Part shown: positions 1 through 7,971 of the stretch, piece after piece | How the letters are laid out: every line of letters starts with the position of its first letter | Position numbering within the stretch: the first letter of the stretch is position 1 | Virus record (IMG/VR): IMGVR_UViG_3300038326_000445 | Span: 1-22,215 of that record | Length of the DNA stretch: 22,215 nt | Direction: 5' to 3' (one strand) | Source: a virus | Notes under the pieces: model-generated | Seen by the model: only the letters and a program-made list of their open reading frames with translations | Database searches by the model: none | What the model was told of the DNA's origin: nothing | Program-made: the position numbers and the translations under genes

Positions 1-3000
1 GCGGCTGTCAATTCACCTTGCTCTAATTTCAGCTTTTCAAGTAAGTCTAATTGGTTTTGGTAAGTTGAAGAAAGATCTTTTAGATTCTTAAAATCTCTGG
101 TCGATAAAGCTTTAAAATCTACTGTAGCGGCTTCTTCACCTAGGCTGAAACCACTACCTCCTAATGACCGCCCCTTAAACCCTTCTAATATCTCCTTCTG
201 ACGGCCAAGGCGACTTGTAGCGGAAAGACCAAGGAACCCTTTAACTTGGTCCCAAAGATAGCCTATCTTTTCGCTAATCCAAGATCCTTCATCTGTTCCA
301 AACAAGTACAGAGCAAAAGCTCCTACTGCGGTAATTGCAGCAGTTAGTGGGTTACTTACAACAAAAGCAGCAATCATTATGCCAATAAATCCGATCATTC
401 TTACGAGAGCACCTGTCAAAGACTTAAGAAGTTCGCCAAAAGCAGCCCAAGACCTGAAACCAGCAACCACAGCAGCGCTACTAGCTATTGTCACAGCCAA
501 CGCAGCATTAAATAGCCTAATAGGTCCGCTAATAGGCGTCTGTAGAAATGAGAAAGCGGCTGCCAGAGCCGCTGCAGACTTAGCACCAAGACCCTGAGCA
601 ACTAAAAGTTTCTTCATATCTTTATACGTACTGACTAACGCGTCTTTATACGTAAGTACACCATTAGCTGCGGCTAAATAAGCTACTAAGCCGAGCCTAC
701 CAACTACACCAAATGTCCGCCCCATCTTAGCTACAAATTCTTTGGAATACTCTACAACTGCGTCAAACCCTGCTCTAAATTTATCTTCGTTAGTCAATTT
801 ACTGAATAACTCAGCTCTAGCTTTTGACCTAGCCTCTGGAACTAGTACCTTCTTTCCAGACAGAATACCTTCTTTAATTATCTCCCTACTCCGACGAATA
901 ACATCGTCAACCGGTATCTCAATTTCACGAATGCCTCTATTATAAGCACGTACAACGCCTCCAAAATACTGCAACGCTTTACCTGCAGCGTATAAAGTAG
1001 CGAGAGATCCTACCAAATCACCGATAGAGCTGGTAATACGACTCACAGCTGTTCCTGTAAAAGAAGCTTCAGCAGAAGAGAAAATAGACGGAATAAGCGT
1101 TAATGCCGCAATTGACATTAACGGATGGCCTCTAATTGCTCTCAGAATGCTGCCAAGGTATCTTGAAATAATACTACCAACTGCTTCAAGGTTAGCAGTG
1201 AGATTTGATAAGATAGATGTAGGTACAATTTTCTCCAGCCCCCTAGACACCAAAGATTTTAAAGAAGCTATATAGTCTTTAATCTTAGCATATGAGGACC
1301 TCAGTGAAAGCCCTTTTATATCAAAGTCTAAAACATGCGCCCAAAAAGCTCTAAGAGAATCTTTGATTGCGCGTCCACGAGTTTTATAAACCCCAGGACG
1401 AACCTCGGAGTATCCACCAAATAAAGCATCAGAAATTGTGATATTCCCAGCTACATATTCTGTAATATTATTTTGGAGATTTCTAAAAGCTCCAAATAGC
1501 GCAGCGCCAATATCTTTAATTTTATCAACAATTGAACCTTTATCAATTGCGCCTATAGCACTTCCAAAGATATTTTCCATCTCAACAGCAAATTGTACAC
1601 GTAAAGCAGTGATAAGTCGCCCAAGGAAAGATCCTGTAAACTCATTTGCAAACTTAGCGCCTATCTCACGAATCAACTTAGCACCAGCCGCTTTACCAAG
1701 AACCGCAAAGATAGCGAGAGGAATGCCTAAAGCTGCAGCTTCGAAAATACTAATACTGTCAAAGAAAGCTAAAGAAAAAGCCGCCATAGAAGCGATTGCT
1801 AATTTAGGACTAGCAAAAATAGACCTGAAAGCTCTTGCTATCTTTGACCTACCATTAAGCTGAAAGACTTCACTAAAATAATCAGTAAAACCTTCCGCAA
1901 CTTTCTTGCCGTCTTTACTTTTGCCAAAAATTGCTTTTTTAATAGCTTTACCAGCTTTCTTAGATTTAAAAGCAATTAAGCTTAGACCTGCTAGCGCTGC
2001 AAGAAATGCTTTATTATCAGGAACAAGCATAGCAAATATTTCACCAGGAGCACCGAAGGCAGAAAGGAAAGCATCTACAGCACTTGGTAAAGAGGAAATG
2101 ACCAAGTTAATACCATTGAGCATTTCCTTGAGAAGAATATCAACCACGAATCCAGTAAACTTAGCGACTCCTGCAGTTACTGATTGTTCAGCTGTTTTTA
2201 AATCCACATCTATTGCTGAGGCAATCATGCTGAAGATAGACAAGCCTACGCCAAGTTTACTAATACCGCTCAGCGAACTGAAAGTATATATAGATAAGAC
2301 TATCTGAGTCAAGCCTTCAATTAAACCACGCCCAATAGATGACCAATCAAATTTAGTAAAACTGTCACCAATATTCTTTCCAAGATCTTTGAGTGAGGTA
2401 ACTGCGCGGTCTATTTTCGAAGGGAGGTTCTTGAAAGCGTTCTCTACTAATCCTGTAAACGCGCTAATCGGTGAAGCGTCAAGACGGCCCGAATGATCCA
2501 TCACACCATCAATCAAGTCAGGCCAATATGAGTGCCCGACTACTTTATCATAAGCTGAATAGAAAGCGTCAGACACTTTTTCTGTGAATTTTGAAATCTT
2601 ACTAACAACGCTAGGTAGTATATTCCCAGCCTTTTCTTTCACTTTCTGAAAAAGCGCAACAATATATTCTACTGTTTTTGACAAGGTCTCCAGCAAAGGC
2701 TGCAAGTTCAAGACTTCATATAACCTACTAGAAAATGCTCCAACAAAACCTGATAGTGTGGCGTAAATACTAGATAACGCCTTTTTAAACGAAGCTGTAA
2801 CTTTCTTTTGGTCTAGCGTAAGAGTAAACTCAAAGTCTTTAGTAGAGAATCCTTTTATGGAATTAAGCGCGAAAGCAGCGCCGTCAAAAATTCCATCTGC
2901 CATCCGTTGGCCAAGGCTCTTTGAAAAGAGGTCACTTACAGCATCAAAAATTGCAGACAAAATAAGATATAATGTATTTTTAACACGGTGCGCAAAGGGC

Positions 3001-4829
3001 TCTAGTACTGGTGCAAGTACATCTTGATACAGTCTAGTAATAGTGTTACGTAAGACTTCAATCCCTGCCGATACGCGGTCAAATCTAAAACCGGCAATAG
3101 ATAGCAATCTGTTGTCAATAAAGCCTAGGCTAGCTAAGAAATTTCGTCCTACAGAGAGCACGGAAATCATACTTGCTCGGATGTCGCCTAGTGTGACTGC
3201 CCAGTCCCAGTAGCGGCCTCTAGCTAGCTGAGTATTCACTTCTCCTAAGTTCTCAGAAAAATCTTCAAGGGAAGTGGAAGTAAATAGGTTAGCCCAAGCT
3301 CTCTCAATATTTTTACCAGGCTGCAGAAAGTTGATTCTATCTACAATACTTTCAATAAAGTATAAACTAGGGCGAAGTGTCTGAAAAATAGCGGCATCAA
3401 TCTTCTTCAATGTATGAGTAATCTTGGCGAAGACACTAGCTACCAACGAGACTACAGGTGTGTAGACGACAGTGAACAAATTAGCGACTTTACTTGCTAA
3501 AATACTGACCATTGTTACAACTTGAGCAGCAATCTTTCCTAAAGACTTAATATCATCGATAAAAGTAGGCTCTATTTTTACTTGGCCGAATGCCATATTT
3601 TTAGACAATTTCTGGAAACTAAAGCCGGTGACCTCTGCTTCTCCTTTCAAGAGACCGAACGCTTCTTTCAGAGCTTCTAACCCAAAATAAGCGTCCCAAA
3701 TAGCGGGGACCGAGTCCCACACTCTTGCGGCAAAAGCAAATTGTTCAAATACATCTTTACCCACTGTTACAGCTTTCCACGCTTGTCCTAGTGTACTTAA
3801 TGAACGAAGTGAGTCTTTAGCAAGCCTAGCATTCTCCTTCAGCAGGATAGCCTGCATCGCCATAGCGTTCCCAAACCTTTCAGCGCCGTCTGCAATTTCA
3901 ATTAGGAACTTAGCGAAATTAGGTGCCGCGTCAATCATCAGATTAAATCCGCCAACAGCAGTCTTAAATGCCATTTTCATGCGATTAGAGGCTTGTTCTA
4001 CTGTGTATGCAGTTCCGCCAAAGTCTCTGTCTACACTCTTTTTAGCTTCTTTAAAGATATCTACCAACAGTGGCACCGAAAATTTACCCGCTTCGGCAAA
4101 CTTATAAATTTCACCAGCTGTCATATTAAGCTGACGTTGCAGCTCAAAGGCAAAGTACTTGTTCTGCTCCATCACAGAGCGCAACTCTTGGCCTCTTAGT
4201 TCACCAGACGACAGACCTTGGGTGAACTGCACGGTAGCCGCCTTAAGCGACTCTGCAGTGCTTCCTGATACCGCGCCCATCTTCTGGTAAGTTTCAGTGA
4301 TCTCAAGGATTTCTTTTTTACTAATTGCTAAATTATTAGCCTCAAGTGCTTTAGAGAAGTCTACAAAGATATCAGTAGTAGTAGCGAAATCTGTGCGAGA
4401 GTCTCTGGCAATCTTATACAAAGATTCTAGATTGGTATTTATTTCTTTCATATCCTTAGATACGAGAGACAATCTGTTTGAAAGTCTTGTCAAGTCGTCA
4501 GCGGCTCTGTGAAAAACACTTACGCTCTTAAGAGCTGCAAAAGCTGTTCCTGCTAACAATACTGCATTACGTAGACCTGTAAAAGACTTTGTCGCCTTAT
4601 TGGTGGATTTAGCAATATCAGTGTTAGCTTTAACAGAACTTCGTTTAAAACTATCTATATCCTTTTTAGTCTTTCCTAAATCACCTGTCTTTCCAATCTT
4701 AATACTCTTAAGATTTGCAGAAGTGATTTTAGAACTTTTTATCATGTCTGCTAACTTCTTATTCAGAGCTTCAAGATCAGCTCTGGCAGACTTAGTATTA
4801 GCCTCTACCGGTATAACGATTCCAGACAT
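1..4829 (-). CDS. Tape measure protein (3' end outside window)
   Basis: This is an open frame of at least 1609 codons; I found no stop in the stretches I read at both ends and in the middle. The ATG follows a good ribosome binding site (AAGGA, 7 nt before the start). Tape measure proteins set tail length and fill the tail tube before DNA ejection. The N-terminal part fits the phage tape-measure N-terminal domain family, with a characteristic stretch around residues 205-225 containing GELRGQELRSVMEQ. The rest is long, Lys/Ala/Phe-rich and helical-looking with hydrophobic patches, as usual for this family. It lies directly downstream of the tail chaperones and the gp10-like protein, the standard siphovirus position. 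The C-terminus lies beyond base 1, so full length is unknown. Its size predicts a long tail. The family assignment is firm. Confidence 0.93.
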   Translation of the reverse strand, partial: MSGIVIPVEANTKSARADLEALNKKLADMIKSSKITSANLKSIKIGKTGDLGKTKKDIDSFKRSSVKANTDIAKSTNKATKSFTGLRNAVLLAGTAFAALKSVSVFHRAADDLTRLSNRLSLVSKDMKEINTNLESLYKIARDSRTDFATTTDIFVDFSKALEANNLAISKKEILEITETYQKMGAVSGSTAESLKAATVQFTQGLSSGELRGQELRSVMEQNKYFAFELQRQLNMTAGEIYKFAEAGKFSVPLLVDIFKEAKKSVDRDFGGTAYTVEQASNRMKMAFKTAVGGFNLMIDAAPNFAKFLIEIADGAERFGNAMAMQAILLKENARLAKDSLRSLSTLGQAWKAVTVGKDVFEQFAFAARVWDSVPAIWDAYFGLEALKEAFGLLKGEAEVTGFSFQKLSKNMAFGQVKIEPTFIDDIKSLGKIAAQVVTMVSILASKVANLFTVVYTPVVSLVASVFAKITHTLKKIDAAIFQTLRPSLYFIESIVDRINFLQPGKNIERAWANLFTSTSLEDFSENLGEVNTQLARGRYWDWAVTLGDIRASMISVLSVGRNFLASLGFIDNRLLSIAGFRFDRVSAGIEVLRNTITRLYQDVLAPVLEPFAHRVKNTLYLILSAIFDAVSDLFSKSLGQRMADGIFDGAAFALNSIKGFSTKDFEFTLTLDQKKVTASFKKALSSIYATLSGFVGAFSSRLYEVLNLQPLLETLSKTVEYIVALFQKVKEKAGNILPSVVSKISKFTEKVSDAFYSAYDKVVGHSYWPDLIDGVMDHSGRLDASPISAFTGLVENAFKNLPSKIDRAVTSLKDLGKNIGDSFTKFDWSSIGRGLIEGLTQIVLSIYTFSSLSGISKLGVGLSIFSMIASAIDVDLKTAEQSVTAGVAKFTGFVVDILLKEMLNGINLVISSLPSAVDAFLSAFGAPGEIFAMLVPDNKAFLAALAGLSLIAFKSKKAGKAIKKAIFGKSKDGKKVAEGFTDYFSEVFQLNGRSKIARAFRSIFASPKLAIASMAAFSLAFFDSISIFEAAALGIPLAIFAVLGKAAGAKLIREIGAKFANEFTGSFLGRLITALRVQFAVEMENIFGSAIGAIDKGSIVDKIKDIGAALFGAFRNLQNNITEYVAGNITISDALFGGYSEVRPGVYKTRGRAIKDSLRAFWAHVLDFDIKGLSLRSSYAKIKDYIASLKSLVSRGLEKIVPTSILSNLTANLEAVGSIISRYLGSILRAIRGHPLMSIAALTLIPSIFSSAEASFTGTAVSRITSSIGDLVGSLATLYAAGKALQYFGGVVRAYNRGIREIEIPVDDVIRRSREIIKEGILSGKKVLVPEARSKARAELFSKLTNEDKFRAGFDAVVEYSKEFVAKMGRTFGVVGRLGLVAYLAAANGVLTYKDALVSTYKDMKKLLVAQGLGAKSAAALAAAFSFLQTPISGPIRLFNAALAVTIASSAAVVAGFRSWAAFGELLKSLTGALVRMIGFIGIMIAAFVVSNPLTAAITAVGAFALYLFGTDEGSWISEKIGYLWDQVKGFLGLSATSRLGRQKEILEGFKGRSLGGSGFSLGEEAATVDFKALSTRDFKNLKDLSSTYQNQLDLLEKLKLEQGELTA

Positions 4830-4857
4830 ATTAAATTCCTTACATTTGCGTTAAATA

Positions 4858-4876
4858 GCCCCTCAATTAGAGGGGC
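4858..4876 (-). terminator. GC-rich hairpin before the tape measure gene
   Basis: GCCCCTC and GAGGGGC form a perfect 7-bp stem with a 5-nt loop in the short gap between the gp10-like gene and the tape measure gene. The downstream bases (TATTTAACG) are AT-rich but are not a real U-run. It could therefore be a weak terminator or attenuator, or an mRNA-stabilising or processing hairpin that sets tape-measure expression. Confidence 0.5.
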
Positions 4877-4881
4877 AGTAA

Positions 4882-5169
4882 TCAAACAATTGTTCCTTTA
4901 GGCTTTACGCCTGGGAATGATAATAGTGTCTTTTCAATAAAGTGTTCTGGAGCTTGCTGAGAAGACCCAGCATTCAGAGCACTAAGATATTCAACATCAT
5001 TAGTTATATTATTTTGATCAATTTGCCAGCCACTTTGAGCTTCGCCTGTGTCAACAGGTGTATTTTCTTTAAGAGATTTTACCATCTCTTTCATCAAAAG
5101 TTTCTTTTGTTTCTTAACTTCAGCTTCAAGTAAATCACTCAAGATCTTCAAAGGCCACCTCCTCGCCAC
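4882..5169 (-). CDS. HK97 gp10-like tail/neck completion protein
   Basis: A 95-aa protein. An amphipathic helical N-terminus is followed by TPVDTGEAQSGWQI (about residues 36-49) and VEYLSALNAGSSQQAPEHFIEKTL. This matches the HK97 gp10-like family (VDTG...L..SW pattern, then Y...LE.G...AP.G). In other phages these proteins act at head-tail joining or tail completion. The start used is a GTG at 5169, which overlaps the preceding chaperone ORF by 35 nt and has GGGAG about 6 nt upstream. A TTG at residue 10 is an alternative start, behind an AGGAGG that is rather distant (15 nt). The position just before the tape measure is slightly unusual for gp10-like proteins, which more often precede the major tail protein. 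Family assignment is by pattern only. Confidence 0.7.
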   Translation of the reverse strand: MARRWPLKILSDLLEAEVKKQKKLLMKEMVKSLKENTPVDTGEAQSGWQIDQNNITNDVEYLSALNAGSSQQAPEHFIEKTLLSFPGVKPKGTIV

Positions 5170-5488
5170 CAGTTGCTCCCAGCATTCTAGAGAACATACT
5201 TGATTTTCTAAATTGTGCCATATTCATAGACTTACCGTCATCTGGCCCTTTAGCATTTAATATCGGGTCGAGAGAGTTGAAAATATCCCAAGCTTTTTCT
5301 TTAACACCTTGCGTTAGTAAAAATTGATACGCTCGATAATCACCGCGCCAACCTACAGGCCGCTGTTTGAAGTAATCTTGCCATTTGAGAAACTCCTCAT
5401 AAGACATTTGTTCTTCAATAACGAACACCGGCATCTGTAGGTTGTAGGCTAGCTCATAAACCGCTAGTTCCTGTTCAGTTAACTTTAC
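5135..5488 (-). CDS. Tail assembly chaperone, frameshift extension (T-like)
   Basis: This frame lies just downstream of the G-like chaperone in the -1 frame. It stays open upstream of its own ATG (5434) right back to the end of the G-like ORF, reading VKLTEQELAVYELAYNLQ before the internal Met. It is therefore best read as the C-terminal 117 residues of a 218-aa G-T fusion made by -1 frameshifting at 5488-5494, as for lambda gpG/gpGT. Residues such as FLKWQDYFKQRPVGWRGDYR match the usual T-domain pattern of tail chaperones. The fusion is thought to bind the tape measure and recruit tail tube subunits. The internal ATG at 5434 could give a 99-aa stand-alone product, but it has no convincing ribosome binding site. 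Confidence 0.8.
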   Translation of the reverse strand, partial: VKLTEQELAVYELAYNLQMPVFVIEEQMSYEEFLKWQDYFKQRPVGWRGDYRAYQFLLTQGVKEKAWDIFNSLDPILNAKGPDDGKSMNMAQFRKSSMFSRMLGATGGEEVAFEDLE

Positions 5489-5790
5489 TTTTCCACATCA
5501 GCGGCCATCCCTGAGAAGCTCATAATGTCTTTAGACAAAGTATTAAGCTCGTCAAGTGGGAATGATTCAAAATCTTCAGCAGTAAGCTCTTCAGAATCTG
5601 GTGCGCCCATTTTAATAATGCTAATTAGGATCTCGAGATTTGCTTCTTCATCCTCGCTACCCTCTTGTGATTTAATCATGGCTTGCATTTCAGTAACCTG
5701 ACCCTTAGTCAGCTTTACGATTTCAACATCAGCTTCCATGAATTTTACTTTCTTACTAATTTTCTTACCAACTAACTCTTTAAAAGACAT
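5485..5790 (-). CDS. Tail assembly chaperone (G-like)
   Basis: A 101-aa acidic protein starting MSFKELVGKK. I chose the ATG at 5790 because AAGGA lies 7 nt upstream. The longer frame, from a start at 5856, overlaps the previous gene and adds an unlikely basic, Asn-rich leader. It fits the tail assembly chaperone position between the major tail protein and the tape measure. Its C-terminus ends GTG GAA AAG TAA, which carries the slippery sequence that leads into the T-like frame. By analogy with lambda gpG it is the abundant chaperone coating the tape measure. The family is recognised from context and the frameshift rather than from conserved residues. Confidence 0.8.
   Translation of the reverse strand: MSFKELVGKKISKKVKFMEADVEIVKLTKGQVTEMQAMIKSQEGSEDEEANLEILISIIKMGAPDSEELTAEDFESFPLDELNTLSKDIMSFSGMAADVEK
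5488..5494 (-). promoter_or_regulatory. Probable -1 ribosomal frameshift site (GGAAAAG)
   Basis: On the coding strand the G-like ORF ends G GAA AAG followed by TAA. The -1 frame has a TGA a few codons upstream (5499-5497, within GCT GAT), so a shift can only occur within the last three or four codons. The A AAG step lets tRNA-Lys re-pair on AAA. The site resembles lambda's G GGA AAG. The result is a 218-aa fusion with the downstream T-like domain. Confidence 0.75.
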
Positions 5791-5821
5791 TCTATTTCCT
5801 TTTGTATTTTTAATTTTGATA

Positions 5822-6022
5822 TTATTCGAAGAGACCATCGAGTTTCTTCCTTGCATTATTGAGCTGCATCAAGACTTCAAAAATCTCCCTAGACTTCTCA
5901 GGATCGTTTACCAGTTCGGGCAATCTATCCGTAGTCTTTCGTATAGAAAAATCTATACTACGTTCTAAGTTAACTTTTGCAGCTTCGAGTACGTACTCTT
6001 TAGTAAATGGACGTGTTTTCAT
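5822..6022 (-). CDS. Small tail-region protein of unknown function, start uncertain
   Basis: A 66-aa protein from the first in-frame ATG, lying between the major tail protein and the tail chaperones. I do not recognise a family. It is charged and helical-looking (EYVLEAAKVNLERSIDF). The ATG at 6022 has no ribosome binding site. The frame is open a further 23 codons upstream and reads like protein (AAVKLVFKQSTDALTIK) but has no usual start codon there. An ATG at 6080 in the neighbouring frame would join it exactly if one G of the GGGG run at 6074-6077 were removed or skipped. The true product may be about 85 aa. Confidence 0.65.
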   Translation of the reverse strand: MKTRPFTKEYVLEAAKVNLERSIDFSIRKTTDRLPELVNDPEKSREIFEVLMQLNNARKKLDGLFE

Positions 6023-6093
6023 TTTGATAGTAAGGGCATCTGTAGATTGTTTAAAAACTAGCTTTACGGCTGCTCCCCATCCTAATCGACTAA

Positions 6094-6702
6094 TTAGTCA
6101 GTGAAAGCACCAACAAACGCAGACTGAACAGAGATAGTCAGTGTAGCGGTGTTGGAGTCAGTCAGCTGAGGATTAACCTGCAACGCTTCCAGCTTACCTA
6201 CCCAGAAGTACTGAGTATTGTCGACGGTACCTAGACCACCAGCGCTAGACGCATGCTGAGTAGCGCTGGTGCCAGTAGGATCTGAGTTCAGGAGAGCAAA
6301 GCGGAAGATATACTGTTTACCATCACCAACCATATCACCAAAGTAGTCAGCAGTATCCTGCCAATCGGTGCCGACATAGTTAATCGTCAGCTCCATTGTA
6401 GGTGCGTCTGACTGACCCTGAATCTGCTGAGACGTAGACTGGCCATAAACAGGGACATTCACAATGTTAGGTGGTGTACCCATAGAAGGGAACTCACGAA
6501 CATTAGAAATACGTGTGAAAGATCCTGCAGTAGTCGCAACAGCGGTTCCAAGAGCAACCTCTTCGGTAAAAGCTGCGCCGAGATCAGTCTCAGACAGTGT
6601 GCCAAATGCGGTAAGAGCCTCAGAGCCACTTACAGAAACATCTTCACGAGTGACGGATAGGTGCGAATAGATTCCTGCACCGATAGAACTAATATGTGCC
6701 AT
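6094..6702 (-). CDS. Major tail (tube) protein
   Basis: A 202-aa protein with a GGAG ribosome binding site 10 nt before ATG. It is rich in Thr, Ser, Gly and Val with beta-strand-like alternation and a clear ELTINYVGTDW segment around residue 128. It ends LTISVQSAFVGAFTD. Size, composition and position (after the tail terminator, before the chaperone pair) are those of a siphovirus tail tube subunit, which stacks as rings around the tape measure. The identity rests mainly on position and composition, since I cannot see a diagnostic motif. It starts only 2 nt after the upstream gene ends. Confidence 0.8.
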   Translation of the reverse strand: MAHISSIGAGIYSHLSVTREDVSVSGSEALTAFGTLSETDLGAAFTEEVALGTAVATTAGSFTRISNVREFPSMGTPPNIVNVPVYGQSTSQQIQGQSDAPTMELTINYVGTDWQDTADYFGDMVGDGKQYIFRFALLNSDPTGTSATQHASSAGGLGTVDNTQYFWVGKLEALQVNPQLTDSNTATLTISVQSAFVGAFTD

Positions 6703-6704
6703 AT

Positions 6705-7109
6705 TTACATAACTCCAAAATAATTAAATGGTATTGAATAGCTTGCGTGAAACAAAGCTGGGTTATCTTTATCTTTTCCTCGAACTTTCAAAGAACTGGA
6801 TAGGAACTGCGTAGAAGCTGGACCTGACGACAGAGTCTTGCCTGACAAATATTCATCAAGCTTATCTGCAAGAATATTAAATCGCTTAGTACCCTTACCG
6901 CCCTCAATAAAGAGCTCTGCTATCAAAACACCAGATACTGAGTTTAAATTAACACCACCCCCAGAAGGGAGGATACTAATTCTAATAAACTCATTACCTG
7001 GGCTGACAGCTAGAAAGTTTGAGGGGTACGTCTTAATGCTCTCTGCAACCCACTCAGCACTAGCAAATACTGAGAAGATGTCAGATTCAAGAGTCTGGTA
7101 TTTACCCAT
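6705..7109 (-). CDS. Tail terminator-like protein
   Basis: A 134-aa protein. The N-terminal helix (SDIFSVFASAEWVAESIKTYPSNF) and the beta-rich centre (EFIRISILPSGGG, LIAELFIEGGKGTKRFNILADKLDEYL) match the layout of lambda gpU-like terminators, as in DUF4128-type phage proteins. These cap the finished tail tube and join it to the head. It starts one base after the stop of the preceding gene, with GGAG overlapping the end of that gene, so translation is probably coupled. The assignment comes from fold-like pattern and gene order. Confidence 0.65.
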   Translation of the reverse strand: MGKYQTLESDIFSVFASAEWVAESIKTYPSNFLAVSPGNEFIRISILPSGGGVNLNSVSGVLIAELFIEGGKGTKRFNILADKLDEYLSGKTLSSGPASTQFLSSSLKVRGKDKDNPALFHASYSIPFNYFGVM

Positions 7110-7110
7110 T

Positions 7111-7461
7111 TTATGACTCCTTAAAAACTTCTACGACATAAATAATTCCACTGTCTTTAATCTTAGGCCCGATACTCCATGTCACACCACCCAACTGAAG
7201 TTCATCATGTTGAGTAAGTGCTCCAATCTCTTTAGATTTCATCATTACAGTCTGCTTTACTGCATTATGCTCTTTGCTCTCTTGTTCTTTCTCAATGATT
7301 ATTACCTTTATAGGCAGTGAGGTGTCTGTTGACGAAGCCTCTCCAGAAGAGAAATTAAAATCAAGATTGCTTTTACGCACCAGCGTAGCGCTCACAGCTT
7401 GGTCTTTTGCCAAATTAAAAGCTTTCACAAGGTTACGATCAATTAGAGTATTATACCCCAT
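7111..7461 (-). CDS. Head closure / head-tail joining protein (putative)
   Basis: A 116-aa protein with a strong AGGAGG ribosome binding site 7 nt before ATG. A helical N-terminus is followed by a beta-rich C-terminal half (LPIKVIIIEKEQ, LTQHDELQLGGVTWSIGP, GIIYVVEVFKES), the pattern of small stopper or adaptor proteins of the SPP1 gp16 / lambda FII type. It lies between the connector and the terminator, as expected. No diagnostic motif is visible, so function is inferred from order and size. Confidence 0.6.
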   Translation of the reverse strand: MGYNTLIDRNLVKAFNLAKDQAVSATLVRKSNLDFNFSSGEASSTDTSLPIKVIIIEKEQESKEHNAVKQTVMMKSKEIGALTQHDELQLGGVTWSIGPKIKDSGIIYVVEVFKES

Positions 7462-7478
7462 ATCATAGCCTCCTGTCT

Positions 7479-7955
7479 TTAATTAGCGCGAAACCAAGCT
7501 CTTGCGCCAGCATTGGCTAACAAAGGCTTAATAAAACTGCGAACAATCCCAGGAAAAATATCTGGGTTAGAAATCTGCTTAAGATCTAGAGCAGTGCCTA
7601 ATTTCAAACTGCTAACATCGCCAGAGTTATCCAGCAGCCCATCGTTATTAAGTAGGTGATACGCTAATTCGTAGCACCCGTTCATAATACGAGTAGGCGT
7701 GCCGGATAACTCCTTCACGATGCCGAGTTTCGGATCAAAGTAGCTTCCAGTTCTAGGAAAAGCTAAATTTTGGGTAGCATCAGAGGTAATTCCAGTCCAA
7801 GTAAGAGAATCCAAGAGTGTTGTAGCCGTAACAAGTGCTTTTTCTCGCTCACTAACGCCAGCGTCATCCCACGCAGCTACGTCTAATCTAGTCTCGAAAT
7901 ATGCATCCGCTTCAGAAGCATCAACATACGAATTTGTACCTTTAATAAGTGCCAT
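7479..7955 (-). CDS. Head-tail connector (adaptor) protein
   Basis: A 158-aa protein with GAGG 8 nt before ATG. The N-terminus TNSYVDASEADAYFETR, followed by EREKALVTATTLLDSLTW, is the typical start of the phage family often labelled 'putative DnaT-like ssDNA-binding protein'. In structural clusters that family behaves as the gp6/gp15-type adaptor under the portal. The central stretch FPRTG and an Ala-rich helical C-terminus agree. It is placed immediately after the major capsid gene. I take adaptor as the function and regard the DnaT name as misleading. Confidence 0.75.
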   Translation of the reverse strand: MALIKGTNSYVDASEADAYFETRLDVAAWDDAGVSEREKALVTATTLLDSLTWTGITSDATQNLAFPRTGSYFDPKLGIVKELSGTPTRIMNGCYELAYHLLNNDGLLDNSGDVSSLKLGTALDLKQISNPDIFPGIVRSFIKPLLANAGARAWFRAN

Positions 7956-7971
7956 AATACTACCTCAACAA

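Noticed and set aside
1438-2307. Plus-strand ORFs of 133-141 codons
   Set aside because: They lie opposite the tape measure frame, lack ribosome binding sites and have the composition expected of antisense shadows of a Lys/Ala-rich gene. The same applies to the other plus-strand ORFs.
7479-7955. DnaT-like single-stranded DNA-binding protein
   Set aside because: The family name is carried by phage connector proteins; position after the capsid gene supports an adaptor role.
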